Source: Limnoperna fortunei
Taxonomy: Eukaryota; Mollusca; Bivalvia; Mytilida; Modiolidae
Direction: 5' to 3'
NCBI GenBank assembly: GCA_944474755.1
Contig: OX104119.1
Span: forward strand, 46,463,927 to 46,527,926
Length of the DNA: 64,000 bases
Position numbers and translations under genes: made by a program. Of this stretch, positions 23,426 through 35,289 are shown one piece after another. Numbering within the stretch: the stretch's first letter is position 1; each line of letters begins with the position of its first letter. The notes under the pieces were generated by a model that saw nothing but the letters and a program-made list of their open reading frames with translations, was not told the origin of the DNA and ran no database searches.

Positions 23426-24239
23426 TATCATTATTCTTTTTTTAATTTGTAGGGTTAATTCTCTATAAATCTTCATGTTTTGGGAGATATAATTCATTAT
23501 CTGTTATTTTTTATTTTGGTAATTCTTCTTTATTCTTAAACACCCCTTCCAACCTTCATGCATGTTATGTTTTTTCAACTTCTTCTAATAATATGCATTA
23601 ATAAGGAGTTGAAATATTTGAAAGTAGTTATACAAGTTTGTCAATGCCTACCCAACTGTGCATGTACAGAAACCACCATATGACTCTAATGTAATCTTGT
23701 CGAAAACAACATGATGGTATTTTATCCTGGCATCTTCAGAACCTTGTGATTGCAAGAAGGAACCTTTTACCACACAAAAGGAGTCCAAAGTAATAGTTGA
23801 AACATACAAAAATGACCTGCATTTAAATGTTGATAAGATCTGGTAAGTTTGTATGCTCTTAGGTTCTCGTTGCTGAATTCTGTGGCATAACTACAGAGCA
23901 GGTAACTTTTGACATCATGAATGTCAGTGTCAGGTATGGATTTAATGTCTTTGTTCCATCCTTTCAGTTTAATTAGTGACGTAGGTGCAAACACATGCTC
24001 GCTAGTTGTGAAATTTATCTTTTTGGGAGCAAAATGTGTTGCCTGGGGTGTTGGACCTGCAGTACTAATACCTATTTCAATACAAAATCAAATTTCTAAT
24101 AATTCTCTCTCCATGTCTTTTATAGGTATGTTTGCATCACTGCAGAGTGCTTTTAAATCCTTAAGGGAGAAGCTCTTTACTTCCTTAAAAGTTTTAGGTG
24201 AAGGTGGCAACTGATATATTTTTTAGACGACATGTTAGA

Positions 24240-26003
24240 AAATAAATACGTTTAAAAATCAAGACATTGGTTGTTTTGAATTTTCCGCCATAGTTACTTT
24301 CAACCAGAACTCCGCCACGCGCAAAGGACTATGGGTTACTGTAAAATCGACTATTCAAGTAGTTTATTGTTTTTGTCCTTTGTATTGTCTTCTGGTTTGC
24401 TTGCCCTCATTCAACAAGGAGAATCAAATGATGTTAGATCCAATTGTTGCATTTCAAGTTTTAGGGAATTACATTGTTGAGTTTTAAGTTCTTCTTTTAT
24501 TTTTACCTTGTAAATCATGCAATTGAGATGTGAGTTTTGTAGAATCTGTTTTGCAGCTAATGGCTAATTCTAAAAAGGTGAGTTATGTCAACTCTTATAA
24601 TCCTTTATATCTCTTTTGAGTCTCTGTAGACTTTTACATCTAATTCTTTCTTCTTTTTGTTTTGGTGTCCCACCCAAACATTCAAGGGAATTGCACTTTT
24701 GGAGCAATTATGCTTGAATTTGTGTAGCTGACTTAATAATTTTTGCAATTGGCAGTGTAAAGGAATATGGCTCTCAGTATGTCTGTAATCACATTTAAAA
24801 CAGGTATGACGTAAATGCAAAATTTCCTGGTTATATGCACATTTACATATGGTGTACCTACCACATATTAAGTTTCGGTAAATTATGTTGAGTAGTTGCC
24901 GAGGAGTTACACGGAAACAATGATTTATTAAAAAATTATAAGTTTAAAGGGCTATAACTCTTACAAAATTTGAGGATCAAAATGTCCTGGTAATATGCAC
25001 CAATACATATGATAAACATACTGGATGCCAAGTTTAATTAAATATGGTTGAGAAGTATAAGTGTAATTGAGCGGAATAACTCAGACGGACATGACAAAAA
25101 CCATGCGTCTCCCAGATATAATTTCATAAACTGTAGCCAGAACTATACAATGAAAATTGTTGTTGCATCAATTCAATAAATAATGCTACAAAGCTAAACT
25201 GATCACTAAACTTGTTAAATGATACCTTTTTCAGACTGTTGGTGGTCTTCAGGAGTAGCCATACCAAGGTGAGAAAATAAGTACTATATGTCTAAAACTT
25301 GCAAAAAATGAAATTTATTATTCAAATAAATTTTTGTACCGTTCATTTTTGGTCGTTCTTCGATGTACAAACAGTGTCTTTTTATTCACAAACTTTACAT
25401 CAAAGGCCTTCGGCAATAAGCGTTTACTTCTGTATTACTGAAACCAATCATCGACTTTATCGATATAAACATTAAATATTTTTAATGTGCAACATCAACT
25501 GCATGTAACCTTATGCATATGGACGTACGAACTACAGCTATAGACCGTTTGTTCTTGTTTAAATTCAGCCGGCTCACTTGAAGAAAACGATTGGAATCGA
25601 AGGGATTTTTACCAGACATGTCTGGTAGGTCCTACGAATTTTGTTTTTACTGCGATCAGGACTAATATGACATTAAAAAAAGAACTAAAGTTACGCTCTA
25701 ACTGATTACCAATTTACCTCGTAATAAATTCCTTATAATTTAATAGTTGCCAGTTGAGTTTTCGTATGTTTTGTAAGGGTTTTCTTTGCCCCGGAAATGA
25801 ATTTTTAAATGTAAAGGAAGACCGTATCCGGTACAAATTTGCGGATGTAATTAATTGTTTATTGCTAATTATTTAAAGCAAAAATCGATTTAAAAATTAA
25901 ATATTTTGCATATGCAACATTAACTACATGTAACCTTATATGGCTTAATACTGCGCTATTTCTCTGTGTTTCGTTATGCGCGCTTAAAAAAGGGGTCTAT
26001 AAT
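24240..26003. other. Intergenic DNA with generic bivalve repeats
   Basis: Around 24830-25100 two short direct units appear (TCCTGGTTATATGCAC / TCCTGGTAATATGCAC, about 150 bp apart), each followed by ACATATG and a CCAAGTTT/TTAAGTTT-type motif, a pattern of older repeats. No gene was recognised. A minus-strand ORF at 24605-24820 has no known motif. Confidence 0.4.
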
Positions 26004-26224
26004 TATACCCCCGCAAACTAGTTTGGGGTATATAGGAATCACACTGTCTGTCTGTCGTCTGTCCTCATCCCTTGCAAGCGCTTTTCCTCCTAAACCGCTC
26101 GACAGATTTTGATGAAACTTTACACGAAGGAAGTACATTATATGTTGATGTGCATGAAGAATTTTCGTCGCTTTCGGATATTATTCAGGGGACATAATTG
26201 GACTTGAAGCGATGCGGGGGTATA
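26004..26224. mobile_element. 221-bp MITE-like element with perfect 12-bp inverted ends
   Basis: It starts TATACCCCCGCA (26004-26015) and ends with the exact inverse TGCGGGGGTATA (26213-26224). Inside are a CTGTCTGTC stretch and GACAGATTTTGATGAAAC. A TA duplication may be included in the ends. It has no coding capacity. Confidence 0.75.
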
Positions 26225-26806
26225 CCTTTGTAAGCTTGCTCACAATCCACACTTGTTTTAGTAGTATAGATGGCTAGTTAAAATTTAATCTTTATTTAAG
26301 AGAAAAAATATATCTTTCTTAGAGAGAAAAAAACTTCTTTTAAACCATACAATAATTCGACGTTTCAAGCGGCCCTTTTCATCAATTACTAAATGGAGAT
26401 CGTATGTAATTATCTGTGATATCCTCATCCACAAGCTTATTGTTATAGATGCACTGAAAAATCAGCAAACTATGAATTATTTGGAGATAGGACATCGTCC
26501 ATATAGGCTGAATTTTATTGCCTGACTAAACTTATCTCTTTTTTCTGTAGTAGTCATTGAGGCAATCCTGTCTTACAGTACGATAATAGAATATAAACTT
26601 GTAATTCGCACCAAATGACAAAACACATGTGATTTCCGTGGTCCCATATCATTTGACGATCTTAGTAATAATGCAATACCTTATTTCCTTGGCACTATTT
26701 TTTTTAATGTGGTTAGAAATGAAAGAGATAAAATTCCTTATAACATAAGTAGTAATGAAACTAAATCATAAAGGCGTCTTTTAATATCCACTGACTTGTT
26801 GAAAAG

Positions 26807-29314
26807 ATGTGGAGCTTAAGCCGCGGATTTTGTAAATCTTTTCTTTTATATTAGTTTTGTTCTTTGTACAATGTAATGCAGGTAATACAAGATTTTTGAG
26901 TCAAAATAGAGACATAAACGAGGGACTGTTTTAACAAATGGAACTCGCCATACAGAATATTACGACAATTATAGACGAATTGAAGAGAGAGGTAAAATAA
27001 ACTTTTAGTACAAAACATATGTTCAACAATATGCGCATAATGAATAATTCTATTGTTATTACCGACTAAAGATGGGAAGCGACTGGAATCCGCTTACAAC
27101 TTAAAAACATCCAGACGCTCTTGTGTAACGTAGTTTAATATAAGGGCGTTTTACAGCATTACCAATTTCTACGTATAAATTCATTGTCTTCTTCGTTATG
27201 TGTATAAGTTTATAGACATAACTTTATCTTAGCTTTTAGTGTCAGTGATACTTTGTTGTTTGGAAATGGTTATTGAAAGTTGTCTTCTAAAAATATGTAA
27301 ATCTATTAAGTCATCATTGACTTCGACGAATTTTATGTCTTGATTTCAGTTAAGTGTGAAAAACAGTCAAATTGGAAACCTGACAACGGTACTAAACACT
27401 CTTAAATAAACTCTCTTAAATAACTAATAATATTCTGCATGAACAGGATAAGATATCTTTTCACTTAGATCTAACCTATTAATATTTAAAAACATATTTA
27501 TACATACTGTACACTAAGCATATTTGAGGCATTCTAAAATTAGTTACAAGATACTATATCGTTACAAGTTATACATATTTTTTTACATATTTAAATGCAG
27601 TATATAGAAGACACTTTTATTAGAATCATTACATTAAATTGTAAAAGTTTTTTAATTTAGTTTATTATTTTTATGATAACAAGTACGTTATTAAATATAA
27701 TTGCAAAGAACATTTGGCATTTTAGGGTCATTTCATCATAAAAGTACATCAGCTTCATATTAAAGTATACAAATTGTTCTAATTATATACATGTGTACAA
27801 TCACGCAGTCGTATTTATCAAACGTGAAACTTATAACATTCGATAGGTGTAAAAGTGTTCTTCAGTGAATAGTGTTTCAATACAAATTTATGGACCTAGC
27901 CGATATTCAGTTCTATTGTTACGACGTATGACTAATACTGTGAAAGGACTTAAATTCGTGGGTATCAATTTTCGTGGTTTGGTGAAATTTTACATGTTCT
28001 TAAATTGGTTGACTGGCGGTTTCCAAAAATGCAAAAACTGAGGTAGCGATCAAAATAAATGATTACAGCAGAATCATTTTCACTGTTGACAATAAACATC
28101 AACATATAAAGAAGACAAAACAGTTTCATTACATGATGTTGTTTACGCGCGTGGTAACGAATGTCAAATTAACAACACGAAATTAATAGCTAATTTTAAA
28201 CACGGTAACGTATTAATTAATTGATTAATTGCAATAAAAACTACTTTGAGTCTATTTAATTCTCTAATTGTTATCTATAGAAGCAATCCTAGCCGAAGGG
28301 CATTTGTCACTTCATGTGTTGAGTAGCAATAAAGGTGTAATTTAATGTCATTTGTGCCACGATCGGTATTATCACAACATCCATTTGATATAGCGTGTCA
28401 TTGATATGAACTAAAGTATAGATTATCTTTTGAATATTTTAATTTAAGGTCAAATGAGCAAAAAAACTCATAATTCCGATAATCGAAAATGAACACCTCA
28501 TATATCCCCACCTTGACCGGAAGTCGATGTTTCGTCGTACGCTTTACAATTAATTAATACCTACATTTAATAAAAACTCAATTTGAACATGAAACCTGTA
28601 ACATAATCATTAAGATGGATTTTGAGCTGAACATTAGTAATGGATCGAACCACAAAATCATATATTACATTTACAAATAAATGTCCGATCTCGGACATTT
28701 TCAGATCGTTGTTCCCTAGTTCCCATCTGTTAATGAAGTTTTATTCTTCGTTGGATTTTTAATTTCGTGGACCGAGGCCTCCACGAAAACCACGAAAATT
28801 GATACCCCACGAATAAAAAGTATTTCACAGTATATGACGTTCATGTTGTAATGTTATAATTACATCTTGTCTTACAGTTTCGGTATTTTGTAGTGGCATT
28901 CATGGCAGAATAATCAGGAAGTTATCTGAATCCGGCAGTTGGACAACACATTGTATACGACAAAGTCTACTTTAATGATGGAAACAGATATGATTTGTTT
29001 CATGGTACATTTCTTGCTCCAATTGGTGGTTTATATGAATTTTCTATGGGTGTCACGGCTATAATCGGTAGCAATATTTGGACTCATATCAACATGATGC
29101 GAAATGGAATAACTATTGGATACATCCCTTTTGATGGGTTGTCCACAGGGTATCCTTGGCTAAAAAAACTGAAGCAGTACTTGTTAATTTAGATGCAGGG
29201 GATGAAGTTTGGGTTCAAGTTACTGTTGCAAGTGGTGATGCTGAAATTGCAACTGCATTGTAAAAAACGATGCATACATACTTTTCTGGATACCTTATTA
29301 AAGGAGATTCTTAA
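26807..29314 (+). pseudogene. C1q domain-containing protein pseudogene
   Basis: All three exons of gene 1 have recognisable counterparts: 26807-26991, from 27350, and 28894-29314. Lesions are many. A one-base deletion and TAG at 26852-26854 hit the signal peptide. A TAA is at 26932-26934. Exon 2 ends in a TAA and has lost its donor site. Exon 3 has TAA at 28911-28913, an indel near 29166 and TAA at 29261-29263. The C1q motifs HGTF.APIGGLYEFSMG and NMMRNGITIGYIPF survive between the lesions. Intron 2 carries the 900-bp inverted-repeat element. Since gene 1 in the sister segment is open, this copy died after the duplication. Confidence 0.85.
27933..28832. mobile_element. 900-bp element with about 42-bp inverted ends, inside intron 2 of the C1q pseudogene
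   Basis: The left end (27936-27977) begins TACTGTGAAA and contains ATTCGTGGGTATCAATTTTC. The right end (28790-28832) is its inverse with a few mismatches, ending TTTCACAGTA. A TATGAC duplication (27927-27932 and 28833-28838) flanks it. The sister segment has a single TATGAC at the matching place (about 7300), so the empty site is known. No ORF of note, so it is non-autonomous, probably moved by a DNA transposase. Confidence 0.8.
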
Positions 29315-32300
29315 ATGTCTACCAAAGTGTTTTGGTCATAGTTTTGATAATCCAGTAGAAAGCAAAATGGGTTCAACATATGATCAGATTTTTACCTCAT
29401 TCGGACGAAATTTAAATGATAATTGATAACTGACGTTATTGATTTTATTGGAGCGTAAACTCATGATCAATATAAATATTTGTTTTGTACTATTATTAAA
29501 TTATAAAACTATACATAAAAATGTGTTTTATATGTGTGTGTCGTTATGTATTCTAGTTGTCTTTAAGGGCGTTATATTCTGTTTATATCCTTCTTTTTTA
29601 ACTGTGTTCTGATAACAAAGACAAGGTGTTTGGTTTTGCTGTAGGAAGTAGACGTTAAAAATGTATTGAAGCGTGCCTATCATGGTTTTTAATGTTTAAT
29701 AACTTTGCAAGACAAACTTTAATTCCAGCGATGAAAAGAGATACATATTTAAAAAATTTTTTATTTAGGTACCTCGGTATTACAATACAAGCTTGTGAAA
29801 TTATAGGCCGTAAAACAAATAAAAGGATAGTGTCTACAACGGATATTTAGTATTGTAATAAGTCAGCAAGTCAGAAAAGACCCAATACATTTCGTAGGCA
29901 TCTAGGTAACTTGACTAGGTCATCATGGGTCTGTAAAACATAATGCATGTAATTCATTCAGTCCAAAAACCTAATTAGAAATCTAAACGGGGAACATTTC
30001 AGATTCACTGTGACAGTAAAATAATAGACAATCTATAACAAATGTCCGTATATTGTGCAATTTTTCTTTAGCGGCATTGTTTTGCTTGACTGTTGTTTTC
30101 TACCTCTGAGACTAATATATCTCATTATACAAATTCATTTTAATATTTGATCTCATTATGACAACAATTCATGCAAAAATGTAACATATTTAAAATTCAA
30201 GATAAGCCACATACATACGTAATTAAATTAAAAATTAAAAGCATAACAACAAATAGTGCATTTTGTTTAATCATGATAGAGATCATTCATACATGAAAAA
30301 AGCACGCGTTCCTTAGAATAAGTGCAAATCTTATACTGTCCTAACCCTACTGCTGTTCTTATAGAAAAAAAACATAAATTAAAATCTAAGGTTGAAAAAA
30401 ATATGAAAACTGGTACCTAATGTTTCTCCTTTATATGAGTAACAACGAATAAATTACAATGGTCAACAAAGTGTGGTAACATTTAAAACTGGAAAGTTTC
30501 ATAGTTGTTTTTTAATAATCAATTATATGCTAAGCAATACATATCTTGTCAGCGTTTCACTTAACAATTGTGCCAAACATCAGATCAGAGAATAGCAATG
30601 GTTAAAAATTACAGAGTATATTTCATTATACACGTTCTGTTCCAACTAAAATATGTTTCATCGATGCGATGTTTTTAAAATAATAATTCAAAAATCTCTA
30701 GTTGATCTTGAGAGAACATGGGAGGTAGTGAATGGTTGGCATGAAGGCATGCCACACAAAAATTGAATTTCATAGTCGTTACAAGGCTTCATCACATCTA
30801 TAAAGATAGACGATGAGTTGTAAAAAAGACTTTTTGATCAAATTTGAGGTGTTGGTTGTAGAAAACGCTTTGTCATCTGAGGAGTTGAAAAGAAAGCTGG
30901 AAACGAATCGAGCATGTTCATTACACCATGGATCCCGCCAAACAGTTTGACATATTCAGCCTGTTATGAAAAATGTGTGTACATTATCCGCAATACAAAA
31001 TAATATGCTACGTCCATCGCAACGCGCACGCATTCTAAGGTCAAGGCTATGAAAATATGTCAAAACACGATCAAGCTTGACCTGGATATTTCACACAATA
31101 GTTCTACAAATCCACCTACTATATCGGAAATATTACAAGATAATAAATGTCGAATTGATATAGTTGATAAAGAGATTAATAAACTTAAAAGTATGTAGAA
31201 AAACATAAAAAGCTAATTTCGAGTCTTAAACTTGCTAGAAGTGGGGGTTAGAATTTAAAACAAATTGAATGCACAAAACAACGTTAGAACAGAACTTGTA
31301 GTTTTTGGAGTTTTGACTGTAGAAACATTCAAAACCGCACTCCAAAAAGACCAGGAAGGTGTATTGCGCAACTCTATTAAAGACCAACTACAAATAAACA
31401 TAAATTTCTACACAAGGTGCATCCATTAAAGTAATGACAATTAACCGAGAGGGATCGTGGCAAGATTTGTACATTTTTCATACAAAGAGAAATGTCATAA
31501 AACACGGTCAGTTTTGAAAGAAACTCCCACACCCAGAAAAAATGTATTTTCATTTTCATAGGAAATAAGCGAATATAAGAAGAAATTGGTTTCTATTATG
31601 ATTTTTGGGTGATTGATGTTCACAAAAAGAATTTTAAAGATCATAATAAATTCATAGATTAAGATTAAGACTATTCATAAATGATGGGTCTCTTCTCAAG
31701 ATACAAATGGATTGTTTATATGCCCCGAAGCAAGAACAATATTCTTCAGAATAATCTTTCTCTGAACGTGACAGTGAAATGTCAAATTTTATCAAAAAGA
31801 TTTTATTGCAAAATCAGGTAATCAAATAAATCCGCGTTAGATACATTTGATTTTAGGTGAAGATCCCAACTTGATATGTAAGAAGACGAGTTTTAGCAGA
31901 CATCAAAGAGTATATTTTTGTTTTGTTTTTTCGTTATCCTTACGCACAAATCATGTTATTGTAATTCCATAGATCTTTTTGTTTTGTTTTATACACTTAT
32001 ATGACTAAGAGAGAAAGTACAAAACGTGCGGCTATCTGGTCACGCACTCATGATGATTAGCACAAGTAGAGGTGAACTTTTATTTGATTTGTTCACAGTG
32101 ATTGACAAACGTTTATCCAGTTTGTCTTGGATTTTTGTTAACTGTGATATTCAGTATTTGCATTGCAATGGCATGAGGCTTACATGGGTACATAATCTGA
32201 TTTAAATTACACATATGCATTATGAATAATAAATATTTCTTGTGTTTATAATTACAGTATGATGATAAATGAAAAATGTTTATTTAAGAAAAACTTTGAA

Positions 32301-33800
32301 TGCAAATATATTTCTGTAAATACAATAATATGTCAAATACATAGTTTATTGCTGGTTCGGAATGTTGCCTGACCAAAAAATATAATGTAAGCTACCATGA
32401 TTGATATTTTAATTCCAATTTACAATTGATAATGCATGCACGTTAATTGCGCTTACCAACATGCACAGAAAGTATATTGATGAATTGTGTAATGCCTGGG
32501 TCTATTAAAACTATCTTAAAATGATTTTTGATTGGCTACTAGATTGGACAAGATATAAATGAATGTCGTATGTTACTAGTGGAAGGAAGTAAATACAACA
32601 TGTGTAGGCGGCTATAACAGTTGTACTGTTTTCCGACAAGTATTTCAAAACACTTTTAAATATTTAAGTGGAATTCAAGATATTATTATCTACTGACTTA
32701 TCGACAAATTAAATATATATTTGGAATCTGACTAATCAGTTCTCATGTTAAAAATGAGAACACATGTTATGTAAAGCAGATAGGTGATTCCTTCTTGTTA
32801 GTGTATTTTCTAGTTTTTTCCACCTTGATTTATTATTTGTAAAAAAATAAAATAGAAATTTCATGTTGTTTTGTCAAGTAAAATTATTTAATGTTTTCTT
32901 ATGTCGCTTACAGAAAATGTTCTTAGACAAATGAAGAAGAAATACACATATTTAGATCTTTGTAATGTAATGAGAGATATATCTATGTAGCATCAAATAA
33001 CGAGATATAAACAAACAGTAAAAAGAGACATATGAATGCACACAACTAATGATGACTGCTGTGCAAATACAATCAAAACAAGAATGAACTGGTTTCCCAA
33101 GCATGCGCGCAACTATCCCACAATTCACCTTTGATGTACAAAGGAAACTAATTCAAACAAATATAACCTTATAATATATTTACTTGTTCAAAAAAAGTAA
33201 TCATGATGTGCCATAAAAATATTTATTAAAATAAAAAGGCTGTTTATGCTTAATATGTCTGACAAAAATAAATGTTTTTAAAAACACGATTATATGCCCC
33301 CTTTGAGCAAAAAACAAATCATACTAGAAAAGTGTGCTTACACCTGCTTCCGTTGCATTGACTTCAACAGGATTCCTACGTTTAAAAATATCCTAACATA
33401 TTATATTGTCAAATATAAATAAAAACGTCAAAATTAGGAAAATGCCACAGAAACTGCCGTCGCAACATACTGTGGAAATTGTTACCATACCTGATATTTT
33501 ATCTTTAAAAGCAAACATTTTCGAAAGGAAAAGCCAAAATCAAATGAAACAAATAACAAAAATGTAAAGCATTACAGTCGTCTGTAATCATTTGTTCCGA
33601 AGATTGTGGATATAGATGTTATAAGAGCCCATAATTAGTCACAGGTGTAACAATTAACGGGATATTTAATGTCTAGATGATGATGTGAAGATACAAAAAT
33701 CAGTCCTTTAACTTTCCAGCCTTATTCTTGCAACAATCATTGTTCTTCATAAACATGATCTTACTCCTAAGGCTAATCTTAAGGAGATTATTTTATTGTT
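29315..33800. other. Non-coding remainder of segment copy 2
   Basis: Matches 7784-13560 minus the LINE. It holds no gene I recognise. The empty LINE target (TGGATTTTTGTT) is at 32128-32139. Confidence 0.5.
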
Positions 33801-35289
33801 GCATTTCTGAAATATACATGCATTTAGAAAAACTGCTGGTTTTGCAATTTATGAATCAACAGTGACACATGCATTCTTGTTTATTGTTTATGGAAAATAA
33901 CTAACAGGTAGTCGACCTGATTTTCTTTATCATTTCTTTGTATAGCGTTAACCATTATGTCATTAGATTTCCACTACAGCTTTAAACAATACGAGTATAA
34001 AAGTTCAGCCATGAAAAAAAGCCTCGAATAGGAAATTGACTCCTTTTTGCTTTTACTGATAACCATCCAATAGTAAAAATAAATATTAGAAATAATTCAA
34101 ATAAACAAAAGGGTCAGAGATCAGATATTGAGTGCACCAAAGGTTTTTATGAGGTTCGAACTACTCCCCTTCTTTTTTTTTGTTTTGTTTTTGTTTTTGT
34201 TTTTTTTAAATTTTTTTTTGGTTTTGTTTTGTGTTGTTTGTGTTCTATATTCGGATTTTCACTTATCCCTTGACTTTCGGCTACTGTTGTTGTGTCGATT
34301 TCCTTCCTATTTTTCAAACACGAAAAGACAAAAAAACTATGGATTCTTTTTCAATACTCATATTGTAATGCAGACGTAAAAAAAGGCAAATACTTATACA
34401 AGGATTAATTTATTTATGTGGATTAAAAATATTCATGTAAGTCATATAACAGTAACAATTGTTTTTGGCCCTTAAAAACCATTGTCTATAACTGAAATGC
34501 AGCAAAAGTATAGAATGGTACACCAAAATGCACATAAACAGTTATTTCCTACATATTAATTTTACAAATTGTAACACATTGGATTTATTTTAAATGATAA
34601 TTCAGCTCCGGATGTTTTGTAACAAGACACTTAGATGTAAACATTATTAATGGATCGAAAGCTATTTGTTGAACCAAATAATCAATATAATAATGGTTTC
34701 CAGCTTTAAAAGTATATCTTACCAATAAAAGTGTTGTCCAAGTTGCATTTCTTACTATGTAAACTTAATTTAGGGTTCAACAAATTTAAAGCTTGAATAG
34801 TGCCATTTTTATTTAATACTTCCCTCTTAAAAGACCTTAAATAAAATCAGTCTTGTATGAATACATATACAAGTTAGCAAAAAGCGCAGCACAGTTCCTA
34901 ACTATAACCATGGTAATAACTTAACCCCACCTGAAGTCAGCTGAGCTTTTATTTATACATAATTTTTAAACATTTGCTATTCAACCTTACAAATGCAACA
35001 CTTGGATATAATTATTTTTAGCTTATTTCCGCACTTCATTTCAGAAGTCAACATAGCCTTCTGCAGTATTGATTCAAAATGGTAAGAACATATCGAGGCA
35101 AAAAAAATTGCTCATTTTAATATAAAATATTCACATTGGAGTTGCGAGATCTGTATCCGTTTATCTTAAGTGAGTGGGTAGAGTTCAGAAATATATCATG
35201 CATTTAAACTACAGTAAGTCTTCTCCATTCAACTTTATATCATTTAAATAACATAAAAACAATGTTTCAAGCATAATTGAACCGTATAA
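33801..35289. other. AT-rich DNA without recognised gene
   Basis: Contains a T-rich stretch (34160-34220) followed by ATTCGGATTTTCACTTATCCC, a diverged copy of the repeat seen at 40255, 47905 and 57381. No coding region was recognised. Confidence 0.45.

Larger units (their letters stand above)
19691..24233 (-). mobile_element. Decayed ISL2EU/IS4EU-like DNA transposon (YqaJ protein plus DDE transposase)
   Basis: Two minus-strand coding traces lie in one orientation within 4.5 kb: a YqaJ-type exonuclease-like gene (24233 to 20103) and the C-terminus of a Harbinger-type DDE transposase (19858 to 19691). As I recall, the ISL2EU (IS4EU) superfamily is defined by exactly this pair. Most of the transposase is missing and both ORFs are broken. 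An insertion with inverted ends (22037-23425) and a tRNA-like SINE head (about 21183-21258) lie within it. Terminal inverted repeats were not found, so the outer limits are approximate. Confidence 0.6.
20103..24233 (-). pseudogene. YqaJ-like exonuclease gene of the DNA transposon, broken
   Basis: The trace starts at an ATG (24233) with MSSKKYIS, shifts by one base to PPSPKTFKEVKSFSLKDL, then runs through a stop near 24090 to the block at 23994-23767 (GWNKDIKSIPDTDIHDVKSYL, ENLRAYKLTRSYQHLNAGH). After a long gap that looks intronic, an acceptor at 20854 opens a block to 20471 with KGPFSLPF. A frameshift follows, then 20363-20103 with SIKWGRKHEKTA, which fits the WG..HE..A motif at the start of the YqaJ nuclease fold. 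The later catalytic part (aspartate-glutamate-lysine) is not visible. YqaJ proteins are lambda-exonuclease-like; in these transposons their exact role is not known. Confidence 0.55.
26285..33800. repeat. Segmental duplication, copy 2 (carries the dead C1q gene)
   Basis: Direct-orientation counterpart of 5695-13560, offset by about 20.5 kb. Order and content match throughout. It differs by a 900-bp inserted element at 27933-28832, by lacking the LINE present in copy 1, and by many small indels. At 33800 homology stops abruptly after ATTTTATTGTTGCA. Confidence 0.85.

Noticed and set aside
28995..29192. Short C1q protein starting at an internal ATG
   Set aside because: It is the middle of a pseudogene exon with stops on both sides and no signal peptide.
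34128..34379. 83-codon Phe-rich ORF
   Set aside because: Product of a poly-T stretch and a dispersed repeat.
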